In this document: positions 1 through 4,520 of the stretch, piece after piece
Layout of the letters: each line of letters starts with the position of its first letter
How positions within the stretch are numbered: the stretch's first letter is position 1
NCBI GenBank assembly: GCA_003446375.1
Contig: DMAW01000041.1
Coordinates: 1 to 6,931 of the forward strand
Direction: 5' to 3'
Length of the DNA: 6,931 nucleotides
DNA from: Eubacteriaceae bacterium
GTDB taxonomy: Bacteria; Bacillota; Clostridia; Eubacteriales; Alkalibacteraceae
Notes under the pieces: model-generated
Database searches by the model: none
Told to the model about the DNA's origin: nothing
The model's input: the letters and a program-made list of their open reading frames with translations, nothing else
Made by a program: the position numbers and the translations under genes

Positions 1-20
1 TTATATTACTGTAAAAAAAA

Positions 21-49
21 TTGAGATACACAATGCAATATGAGATAAT
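21..49 (+). promoter_or_regulatory. Putative extended -10 promoter for the 302-aa gene
   Basis: TTGAGA (21-26) and GATAAT (44-49) are separated by 17 bp, and a TG at 41-42 gives an extended -10 (TGAGATAAT). Transcription would start near 56, leaving a leader of about 55 nt before the ATG at 110. The call rests only on matches to the sigma-A consensus in AT-rich DNA, where chance matches are common. Confidence 0.5.
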
Positions 50-109
50 AATTTAAGTAAGATATACTTATAGATTTCAATATAAAAATTACGTACTGGG
101 AGTGATTTA

Positions 110-1018
110 ATGAAATTGACCAAGGAAACAGTTGCAGCAATATTAGGCGGCGCAATTATTTTAAATACAGTAATGGTATTTTCTTTGACCAATAAAGTAA
201 GCCAATTGGAAAACAAGTTAAACCAATATAATTCAGATTTCAGCAACAATATAAGCAGAATCGAATCGACTATGCTAAACTTACAATCTGAGTTGCTAGA
301 CAGAATTAAAAAAAACGAAAGCATTTTATCATCTTCTGATTCTGTGATTGAATATATCGATGGAAACATTAATGTTTCAGTAGAAATTATCCCTAAAGAA
401 ATAGCAAATGATGAAAAAATTTATATTGCAATAGGTGATACTAGGCAAGAAGCGCTAACCCAAAACGGACCTAGATACATTGCTGAATTTACCATCGAAA
501 TGCCTTCAGATGTTGTGCCTATAGTGATTTTTGAATCAGCTCAATCCACCAGACAGGAAACCTTGACTGAAATCGATATAAACAGTGCATTTGCACTGAA
601 TTATGAAAGCCATTGGGGGATGTCTAACTGGGAAAATCCAGATGAAGTTCCAGTTGACAATGAAAATATATTTACGCTTGTTTTATACCACGAGGACAAT
701 CAATATACAAAAACAACCGATAAAATCGAATCAATAAAATTAACTGTAATAGATGCTGTTACCGATACTGAAATCGGAAGCAGCTTAATGAACAAGACCG
801 ACTCGAGCTCTGATTATTTTCTTAAGGAATTTTTGCCAACTGCATACAACCTAGATATGAAAAAATTTTTAGAAAATGAAGGCAGGTTTGAAGTTTGGGT
901 CGAAGTTTCCACTGAGAGCGGCCTTACGTATAAAGATAGCGTTGCTTCTTTCGAAAGAGGGCTATCTAGTGGTTATTCAGAAGGTGGTTCGGGATATTTT
1001 TATCCAAAATGGAATTAA
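110..1018 (+). CDS. Hypothetical membrane-anchored protein with coiled-coil stalk
   Basis: I do not recognise this 302-residue protein. The ATG at 110 is preceded by GGGAG (98-102) at a good spacing, which supports the start. Residues about 8-26 form a hydrophobic segment (AAILGGAIILNTVMVFSL) after a short basic N-terminus, so this is a signal anchor or single membrane helix with the bulk outside the cell. Residues about 29-75 are polar with heptad-like hydrophobics (VSQLENKLNQYN, then ISRIESTMLNLQSELLDRIKKN), consistent with a coiled-coil stalk. The remainder is acidic, rich in Thr/Ser and beta-prone, resembling an extracellular Ig-like or jelly-roll domain, and ends in a Gly/Ser/Tyr-rich tail (SSGYSEGGSGYFYPKWN). 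No catalytic motif, LPXTG signal or cysteine is visible. It stands alone, with no same-strand neighbour in the window, in DNA visibly more AT-rich than the proS-bioY block. That would fit cargo of an integrated element. Being a real gene is well supported; its function is unknown. Confidence 0.8.
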   Translation: MKLTKETVAAILGGAIILNTVMVFSLTNKVSQLENKLNQYNSDFSNNISRIESTMLNLQSELLDRIKKNESILSSSDSVIEYIDGNINVSVEIIPKEIANDEKIYIAIGDTRQEALTQNGPRYIAEFTIEMPSDVVPIVIFESAQSTRQETLTEIDINSAFALNYESHWGMSNWENPDEVPVDNENIFTLVLYHEDNQYTKTTDKIESIKLTVIDAVTDTEIGSSLMNKTDSSSDYFLKEFLPTAYNLDMKKFLENEGRFEVWVEVSTESGLTYKDSVASFERGLSSGYSEGGSGYFYPKWN

Positions 1019-1171
1019 GAACGATTTTTATGATTTTGAACACCACAATATTAGCTCAATGGCTCTACTAAATTTAATTATTCTCATCATAATAAACAGT
1101 CAAATGCTTTTGTTTGTATACAATCTTTTTTATTCCATATTTTTCCGTGGCTAATAAGTGGCTAATTACAT
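1019..1171. other. AT-rich intergenic stretch, no gene
   Basis: No credible coding region is present. The reading frame spanning 876-1154 is an out-of-frame shadow of the upstream gene's 3' end running into AT-rich DNA. No plus-strand terminator directly follows the upstream stop codon; the nearest hairpin that would work on that strand is at 1371-1410. The only structure I see is the GTGGCTAAT tandem repeat at its right end. Confidence 0.6.
1147..1168. repeat. Tandem 11-bp repeat, GTGGCTAATAA/GTGGCTAATTA
   Basis: Two adjacent 11-mers, at 1147-1157 and 1158-1168, differ at a single position. Short direct repeats close to an attachment site are where tyrosine integrases place arm-type binding sites, and a 21-bp copy of a tRNA 3' end begins 41 bp away. 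That role is inference only; two copies could also be chance. Confidence 0.45.
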
Positions 1172-1198
1172 AAAAAAACAGGACTCCGAAAAGTCCTG
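1172..1198 (-). terminator. Rho-independent terminator, minus strand
   Basis: On the minus strand CAGGACT (1198-1192) and AGTCCTG (1185-1179) form a perfect 7-bp stem around a 6-nt loop (TTTCGG), followed directly by seven T residues (1178-1172). There is no T-run on the plus side, so it works only for leftward transcription. It lies just beyond the distal copy of the tRNA-Arg 3' end, as would the original tRNA terminator if DNA had been inserted at the tRNA 3' end. Confidence 0.8.
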
Positions 1199-1208
1199 AA
1201 ACATAGTC

Positions 1209-1229
1209 TAATGGCGTGCCCGAAGGGAT
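1209..1229 (-). repeat. Distal 21-bp copy of the tRNA-Arg 3' end (att-like)
   Basis: These 21 bases are identical to 1409-1429, exactly 200 bp away in the same orientation. The copy covers CCA, discriminator, the 3' acceptor strand and the first T-stem bases of tRNA-Arg (minus-strand ATCCCTTCGGGCACGCCA), plus two flanking bases. Identity stops at 1230 (G versus T). The rest of a tRNA is absent: there is no 5' acceptor, D or anticodon arm. This is the pattern of attL/attR pairs made by integrases that target tRNA 3' ends, although the intervening DNA here is far too short for a functional element. Confidence 0.75.
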
Positions 1230-1358
1230 GGTTCAGCTTCGCTTTACCTTGCTTCGGATTTTCTTAAAATCCTCGCAGGTCGCATCTGCCAAATATGCAT
1301 TTAGCATTTTTGGCTCCTTCGGATAGATGCTCTCCCTCTCAGGGTTCGAATCCCCCTT
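1230..1358. other. Highly structured, tRNA-associated element of unknown type
   Basis: This non-coding stretch is packed with short hairpins. Read on the plus strand: AGC-TTC-GCT (1235-1243); a long stem ACCTTGC/GCAGGT (1246-1252 with 1275-1280, one bulge) capped by GGATTTT-CTT-AAAATCC (1256-1272); a branched unit with outer stem GCATCT/AGATGC (1282-1287 with 1325-1330) enclosing GCCAAATATGC/GCATTTTTGGC (1288-1298 with 1304-1314, one mismatch) and TCC-TTC-GGA (1315-1323); CCCT-CTC-AGGG (1334-1344); then GGGTTCGAATCCC (1342-1354). The last 13-mer also occurs in the real tRNA-Arg T-arm, but on the opposite strand (1437-1425). On the minus strand most loops read GAA, GAG or AAG, so if this is an RNA the minus strand is the likelier sense. 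It could be a genomic repeat, a small RNA or a folded single-stranded DNA substrate. I do not recognise the family. Confidence 0.5.
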
Positions 1359-1370
1359 ATTTATACACAT

Positions 1371-1410
1371 TATAAAAAGCCCTAGTCTAACGCGACCCAG
1401 GCTTTTTATA
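1371..1410 (-). terminator. Terminator downstream of tRNA-Arg (probably bidirectional)
   Basis: TATAAAAAGCC (1371-1381) and GGCTTTTTATA (1400-1410) are perfect inverted arms, and pairing extends outward to 1368/1413, touching the encoded CCA. On the minus strand the inner bases add GGTC/GACT pairing around loop GCGTTA, and the 3' arm is rich in T. It directly follows tRNA-Arg in the leftward direction and would end both the tRNA transcript and any read-through from proS-xpt. Symmetry means it can also stop rightward transcription from the 302-aa gene. Confidence 0.75.
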
Positions 1411-1429
1411 ATGGCGTGCCCGAAGGGAT
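1409..1429 (-). repeat. Proximal 21-bp repeat, in the intact tRNA-Arg 3' end
   Basis: This is the tRNA-embedded member of the 21-bp direct-repeat pair; its partner is at 1209-1229. It spans part of the T-stem, the 3' acceptor strand, discriminator G and CCA. The tRNA remains complete here, as expected when integration restores the 3' end of the target gene. Confidence 0.75.
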
Positions 1430-1488
1430 TCGAACCCCCGACCTTCTGATTCGTAGTCAGACACTCTATCCAGCTGAGCTACGGGCAC
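1412..1488 (-). tRNA. tRNA-Arg, anticodon ACG
   Basis: The minus strand folds into a canonical 77-nt cloverleaf with encoded CCA. The acceptor is GTGCCCG/CGGGCAC (7 bp), the D-arm starts GCTCAGCTGGATAGAG, and the anticodon stem TCTGA/TCAGA encloses loop CTACGAA, giving anticodon ACG (plus positions 1452-1454). The variable loop is 5 nt and the T-arm is GGGGG-TTCGAAT-CCCTT with two G-U pairs. Discriminator is G. By family knowledge, A34 would be deaminated to inosine by TadA to read CGU, CGC and CGA. A promoter-like TATAAT sits just upstream and a strong hairpin terminator just downstream. The gene lies 56 bp after the xpt stop codon with no terminator between, so read-through from the proS operon is possible. 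Confidence 0.97.
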
Positions 1489-1498
1489 ATCATTATGT

Positions 1499-1507
1499 AT
1501 TATACCA
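1499..1507 (-). promoter_or_regulatory. Putative extended -10 box for tRNA-Arg
   Basis: The minus strand reads TGGTATAAT, an exact TATAAT (1504-1499) with an upstream TG. Transcription would start close to 1492, giving a leader of only a few bases before the mature tRNA 5' end at 1488. No good -35 hexamer is present at 17 bp; TTGCTT (1530-1525) would need a 20-bp spacer. The tRNA probably has its own start in addition to possible read-through from xpt. Confidence 0.55.
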
Positions 1508-1543
1508 TAAATTATTTTGATTAGAAGCAAAACTTTATTTTTT

Positions 1544-2119
1544 TTATTCTCTGAATCTTATCTTTCCGTTTTCCATTGAATCCACTATAGCTAGCGATTT
1601 AAGATCTATCCCTCTGCCTCTTATATCGTCGCCTCCGCCTTGAAATCCCTTTTCAATTACTATGCCCACGCCTGCAAGTTTCGCTTCTGCCTGGTTTAAG
1701 ATGTCTTCAAGACCGAGTATCGCTTTTCCGTTTGCTAGAAAGTCATCTATGATCAGAACATTCTCTCCTGCCTTTAGGTACTTTTTAGACACCATGATCT
1801 TATAACTTTTTTGCTTTGTAAAAGAATATACCTGGCTGTAGTAGATATCTTTATCCAAATTTAAAGATTCTGTTTTTTTTGCAAAGACTACCGGCACGCA
1901 ATCAAAGTGTTGGGCTACTACGCATGCAAGACCAATACCCGAAGCCTCTATGGTCAATATTTTATCTATTTTTTTGTCATTAAAATGATCTTTAAAAGCT
2001 TTGCCTATTTCGTTGAAAAGCTCAACGTCTATCTGATGGTTTAGAAATGAATCCACCTTGAGTATGTCTTTTCCTAATACAACTCCATCCTCAAGGATTC
2101 TTCTTTTAAGCAATTCCAT
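1544..2119 (-). CDS. xpt: Xanthine phosphoribosyltransferase
   Basis: This cytosolic purine-salvage enzyme converts xanthine and PRPP to XMP. The 191-residue product closely resembles Bacillus Xpt (about 194 residues): it opens MELLKRRILEDGVVLG, has KVDSFLNHQID at 21-31, the dipeptide-loop region TIEASGIG at 56-63, PVVFAKK at 76-82, VYSFTKQ at 97-103, and the PRPP-binding signature VLIIDDFLANGKA at 121-133. The ATG at 2119 is chosen because it matches the family N-terminus; the frame is open back to 2188, but those extra 23 codons overlap proS and match nothing in Xpt. The start lies one base after the proS stop (TAA G ATG), with AAGGG inside the last proS codons as the likely ribosome binding site, so translation is probably coupled. 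It therefore appears to be controlled by the proline T-box, whereas xpt in many Firmicutes sits behind a purine riboswitch. No terminator follows before tRNA-Arg. Confidence 0.95.
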   Translation of the reverse strand: MELLKRRILEDGVVLGKDILKVDSFLNHQIDVELFNEIGKAFKDHFNDKKIDKILTIEASGIGLACVVAQHFDCVPVVFAKKTESLNLDKDIYYSQVYSFTKQKSYKIMVSKKYLKAGENVLIIDDFLANGKAILGLEDILNQAEAKLAGVGIVIEKGFQGGGDDIRGRGIDLKSLAIVDSMENGKIRFRE

Positions 2120-2120
2120 C

Positions 2121-3560
2121 TTAATAAGCCCTTGCAAAGTATGCCATCTGGTCAGCTTTTTCGCCACAGCATACGCAGTTTCCTTCACCTATTACCTCTT
2201 GCTCAAAAGGCACGCATCTTAATGTCGCCCCTGTAGCTTCCTTGATGCTATCTTCACATTCACGGCTTCCACACCACATAGCCTTAACAAATCCCGGAGT
2301 TTCAGTGATATTCTTTTTGAATTCTTCCATGTCCACTGCAACCGTAGTCTTTTCCTCTCTCATATCAAGTGCTTTTTGGAACAGATTGCCTTGTATCTCT
2401 TCAAGTAATTTTTCAACTTCTTTGTTCACATCAGAAAGTGCTACCTGGATCTTTTCTCCAGTATCTCTTCTTGCAAGTACGCATTGTCCATTTTCGATAT
2501 CCTTTGGTCCAATTTCAAGCCTGATGGGGACACCCTTCATCTCCCATTGGTTGAATTTCCAACCCGGTGAATAACCATCCATATCGTCTATCTCGGCTCT
2601 GAAACTATCTTTAAGTCCATTAAATACTTCCCATGCCTTGTCAAGGACTCCTTCTTTATGCTGAGCTATAGGTATCACCACTACTTGAGTAGGCGCGATC
2701 TTAGGCGGCATGACAAGGCCGTTGTCATCTCCGTGAACCATTATAATTGCCCCGATAAGCCTTGTGGAAATCCCCCATGAAGTATGATATGGATATGCTT
2801 GGTTATTGTCCCTATCAAGATAAGTTATGTCGAATGCTTTGGTAAAATGCTGACCAAGATTGTGGCTGGTTCCTGACTGAAGAGCCTGTCCATCATGCAT
2901 CAAGGCTTCCATAGTGTATGTCGCATAAGCTCCTGCAAATTTTTCCTTTTCGCTTTTTTTGCCTACTACCATTGGAATAGCAAGGTATTTTTCAGCAACG
3001 TCTCTGTAAATCTCAAGCATCTGCATAGTCTCTTCCTGTGCTTCGTCGTATGTCTCGTGAAGAGTGTGGCCTTCCTGCCATAAGAATTCGGATGTTCTTA
3101 AAAACGGTCTGGTAGTCTTTTCCCACCTTACGACGCTGCACCACTGGTTGTATAGGTATGGCAGCTGTCTGTAAGTATTCAGCCATTTCGAGTACATGCT
3201 GCATATAATCGTCTCTGATGTCGGTCTTATACAAAGTCTTTCACCAAGCTCTTTGTCCCCACCATGAGTTACCCAGGCAACCTCCGGAGCAAAACCCTCT
3301 ACATGCTCAGCTTCTTTTTTTAAAAGACTTTCCGGGATAAGCAATGGAAAGTACATGTTTTTATGCCCTGTCTCTTTGAACCTCTTGTCATATTCCCTCT
3401 GAATATTTTCCCATATAGCATATCCGTATGGTCTTATTACCATAAACCCTTTTACCGGTGAATAATCCACCAGTTCCGTCTTTGAAATTACATCTGTATA
3501 CCACTGCGCAAAATCTTGATCCATTGGCGTAATGGCTTCTACCTTTTGTTTCTTGCCCAT
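2121..3560 (-). CDS. proS: Prolyl-tRNA synthetase, short archaeal/eukaryal type
   Basis: This class II synthetase charges tRNA-Pro with proline in the cytosol. At 479 residues it fits the short ProRS type (Thermus-like) without the inserted editing domain of the E. coli-type enzyme. Visible landmarks are motif 1 around residues 38-76 (GFMVIRPYGYAIWENIQ, then MYFPLLIP), the RPTSE loop at 112-116, motif 2 at about 143-166 (VVRWEKTTRPFLRTSEFLWQ) and motif 3 at about 263-281 (GISTRLIGAIIMVHGDDNG). An anticodon-binding domain follows (about 285-395), then a C-terminal domain with cysteines at 430, 435, 462, 464 and 465, consistent with the zinc site of this subtype, and a terminal Tyr (FARAY), a feature typical of it. 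The ATG at 3560 is supported by AAGGAGG (3577-3571). A T-box leader and consensus promoter lie upstream, and xpt follows one base after the stop. No sign of damage. Confidence 0.97.
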   Translation of the reverse strand: MGKKQKVEAITPMDQDFAQWYTDVISKTELVDYSPVKGFMVIRPYGYAIWENIQREYDKRFKETGHKNMYFPLLIPESLLKKEAEHVEGFAPEVAWVTHGGDKELGERLCIRPTSETIICSMYSKWLNTYRQLPYLYNQWCSVVRWEKTTRPFLRTSEFLWQEGHTLHETYDEAQEETMQMLEIYRDVAEKYLAIPMVVGKKSEKEKFAGAYATYTMEALMHDGQALQSGTSHNLGQHFTKAFDITYLDRDNNQAYPYHTSWGISTRLIGAIIMVHGDDNGLVMPPKIAPTQVVVIPIAQHKEGVLDKAWEVFNGLKDSFRAEIDDMDGYSPGWKFNQWEMKGVPIRLEIGPKDIENGQCVLARRDTGEKIQVALSDVNKEVEKLLEEIQGNLFQKALDMREEKTTVAVDMEEFKKNITETPGFVKAMWCGSRECEDSIKEATGATLRCVPFEQEVIGEGNCVCCGEKADQMAYFARAY

Positions 3561-3570
3561 TTTTATAAAT

Positions 3571-3577
3571 CCTCCTT
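3571..3577 (-). promoter_or_regulatory. proS ribosome binding site
   Basis: The minus strand reads AAGGAGG, a near-perfect anti-SD match, 10 nt before the proS ATG. It lies just after the T-box terminator T-run, so it is transcribed only when the leader is antiterminated. Confidence 0.85.
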
Positions 3578-3581
3578 CAAT

Positions 3582-3617
3582 AAAATAAAAAAACTCCCAT
3601 CCTATAAAGGACGGAAG
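3582..3617 (-). terminator. T-box attenuator terminator hairpin
   Basis: On the minus strand CTTCCGTCC (3617-3609) pairs over nine positions (two wobble) with GGATGGGAG (3602-3594) around loop TTTATA. TTTTTTTATTTTA follows. This is the default terminator of the proS T-box leader. Its 5' arm lies just downstream of the conserved T-box sequence, which competes for folding when uncharged tRNA-Pro binds. Confidence 0.9.
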
Positions 3618-3811
3618 ATTATCCGCGGTACCACCTTAATTAACATATATAAATGCTCTGCTCATATTGATAACGCAAAAACTGCGGCATGTCTCCATGC
3701 GGCTCCAAGGCGGGTTCGATTATCTAAAATGCGAAATTTCCAGTACCTTTCGCTCCCTGTTAATTTAGTCTTTTTATCTACTATTCCTTTTCAAAACCAG
3801 ATATTCAGTTA
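3582..3811 (-). promoter_or_regulatory. T-box leader (tRNA-Pro sensing) of proS-xpt
   Basis: The minus strand carries the diagnostic T-box core AAGGTGGTACCGCGG (3637-3623) directly before a terminator. Stem I signs lie upstream: GAAAAGGAATAGTAG, including AGTA at 3782-3779; an apical hairpin GCGAAA/TTTCGC (3753-3748 with 3736-3731) with loop GGTACTGGAAA; flanking CTAAAT/ATTTTAG pairing; then GAA-CCC-GCCTTGGAGCCGC, matching the usual GAA-NNN-purine specifier context. That assigns the specifier codon as CCC (3714-3712), a proline codon, in agreement with the gene controlled. The bulge UGGU (3633-3630) would pair with an ACCA tRNA end, as expected for tRNA-Pro with discriminator A. Uncharged tRNA-Pro should stabilise the antiterminator and switch on proS and xpt. 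The T-box identity is certain; the exact specifier comes from reading the consensus by eye. Confidence 0.93.
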
Positions 3812-3817
3812 AAATCT

Positions 3818-3846
3818 ATTATAAAAAATCTTTGGGTCCATGTCAA
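3818..3846 (-). promoter_or_regulatory. Consensus sigma-A promoter for proS-xpt
   Basis: On the minus strand TTGACA (3846-3841) and TATAAT (3823-3818) match both consensus hexamers exactly, with a 17-bp spacer. Transcription should begin near 3811, just upstream of the T-box Stem I. A promoter this strong fits an operon whose control is exerted by attenuation after initiation. Confidence 0.92.
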
Positions 3847-3869
3847 TGGCTTTATTCAACAAGCTCATA

Positions 3870-3901
3870 GTGTTAACTTTTTATTCTTTTTAGGTTGACA
3901 C
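3870..3901 (+). promoter_or_regulatory. BirA-type biotin operator
   Basis: GTGTTAACT (3870-3878) and GGTTGACAC (3893-3901) form an imperfect dyad with a 14-bp spacer. They resemble the published bacterial BirA operator pattern TTGTAAACC-N14-16-GGTTTACAA. The right half contains the entire bioY -35 box, so biotin-loaded BirA binding here would block RNA polymerase. The location before bioY makes the assignment coherent. The site is on the bioY side of the divergent region and ends 23 bp from the proS -35 box, so proS is probably unaffected. Confidence 0.75.
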
Positions 3902-3923
3902 CTTGGATATTGTAATCTATAAT
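3895..3923 (+). promoter_or_regulatory. Consensus sigma-A promoter for bioY
   Basis: TTGACA (3895-3900) and TATAAT (3918-3923) are exact consensus boxes 17 bp apart. Transcription would start near 3930, leaving a leader of about 24 nt. The -35 box coincides with the right half of the BirA-like operator, giving an obvious repression mechanism. The divergent proS promoter has its -35 box 48 bp away. Confidence 0.9.
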
Positions 3924-3953
3924 AAGCCTAAATTAAACAAGGAGTGATCCATA

Positions 3954-4520
3954 TTGCGAACTAACACACTTAATGCAAGAACCATGATATACTGCGCCAT
4001 TTTTTCAGCACTTATAGTAGTTGGAGCCCTTACAAGAGTTCCTGTACCTGTGATACCATTTACTCTTCAGTTTATGTTTACCAACCTTGCCGGAATAATG
4101 CTTGGGCCAATATACGGCGCTCTATCTGTAGCCATCTATGTAATACTGGGACTTATAGGTCTTCCGGTATTTGCAAGCGGTGGAGGACTTGGCTACATCT
4201 TCCAGCCAACCTTTGGTTACTTGCTGGCATTTATACTAGCAGCATATGTTGCCGGAAAGATGACTCAAAGAGAAGAAAGCAGAAACTTGTTAGGCTACAT
4301 TAAAGCAAGCATAATTGGGTTAGTAATAGTATACGTTTTAGGATTTATATACTATTATCTGCTTGCAAGCTTCGTATTAGGCCTTAGCGTCAACCCTTCA
4401 GTACTGTTTTTACACGCATTTTTGCTGCCTCTTCCAGGCGATATCCTCTCTTGCTTTATAGGAGGCTTTCTAGCTTTAAGGGTTCCCACTGTCAGAAGAA
4501 GCCTGGACATGGCCAGATAG
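3954..4520 (+). CDS. bioY: Biotin transporter BioY (ECF S-component)
   Basis: BioY is the membrane S-component of the biotin energy-coupling-factor transporter, working with the shared EcfA/EcfT module or, in some bacteria, alone. The 188-residue product has about six hydrophobic helices and the family's conserved blocks: PVPVIPFTLQFMFTNLAGIM (residues about 29-48), LGPIYGALSVAIYVILGLIG (50-69) and LPVFASGGGLGYIFQPTFGY (70-89). The start is TTG at 3954, chosen because AAGGAGTGATCC lies just upstream at proper spacing; the first in-frame ATG (3984, residue 11) has no ribosome binding site. No ecfA, ecfT or biotin-synthesis gene is in the window, so the energising module must be encoded elsewhere. 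Regulation by biotin through BirA is indicated by the operator over the -35 box. The last 45 bp overlap the 3' end of the convergent LCP gene, and no separate terminator is visible. Confidence 0.95.
   Translation: MRTNTLNARTMIYCAIFSALIVVGALTRVPVPVIPFTLQFMFTNLAGIMLGPIYGALSVAIYVILGLIGLPVFASGGGLGYIFQPTFGYLLAFILAAYVAGKMTQREESRNLLGYIKASIIGLVIVYVLGFIYYYLLASFVLGLSVNPSVLFLHAFLLPLPGDILSCFIGGFLALRVPTVRRSLDMAR

Noticed and set aside
1..369. Minus-strand open frame of about 122 codons at the left edge
   Set aside because: It is antisense to the well-supported 302-aa gene, has low-complexity hydrophobic content and no ribosome binding site.
876..1154. Plus-strand frame of 92 codons overlapping the 3' end of the 302-aa gene
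   Set aside because: It is out of frame with the real gene, lacks a ribosome binding site and consists of AT-rich hydrophobic residues.
1209..1358. A second tRNA gene, or a tRNA with an intron, ending at the distal CCA
   Set aside because: The 3' acceptor strand is present, but no GTGCCCG 5' partner, D-arm or anticodon arm is found on the minus strand; the T-arm-like 13-mer is on the opposite strand.
1209..1429. CRISPR array
   Set aside because: There are only two copies of the repeat, 200 bp apart, and they derive from a tRNA gene.
2120..2188. Longer Xpt with 23 extra N-terminal residues
   Set aside because: The extension lies wholly inside the proS 3' end, does not match Xpt proteins, and the internal ATG at 2119 gives the canonical Xpt N-terminus.
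3013..3234. Minus-strand 73-codon frame inside proS
   Set aside because: It is a shifted reading of conserved proS coding sequence with no start signals.
3709..3720. GGGTTCGAT as a tRNA T-loop
   Set aside because: It is the complement of the T-box specifier region and no cloverleaf surrounds it.
3516..3812. Plus-strand frame of 98 codons across the proS leader
   Set aside because: It covers the T-box, terminator and proS start in antisense; the conservation there is explained by RNA structure.
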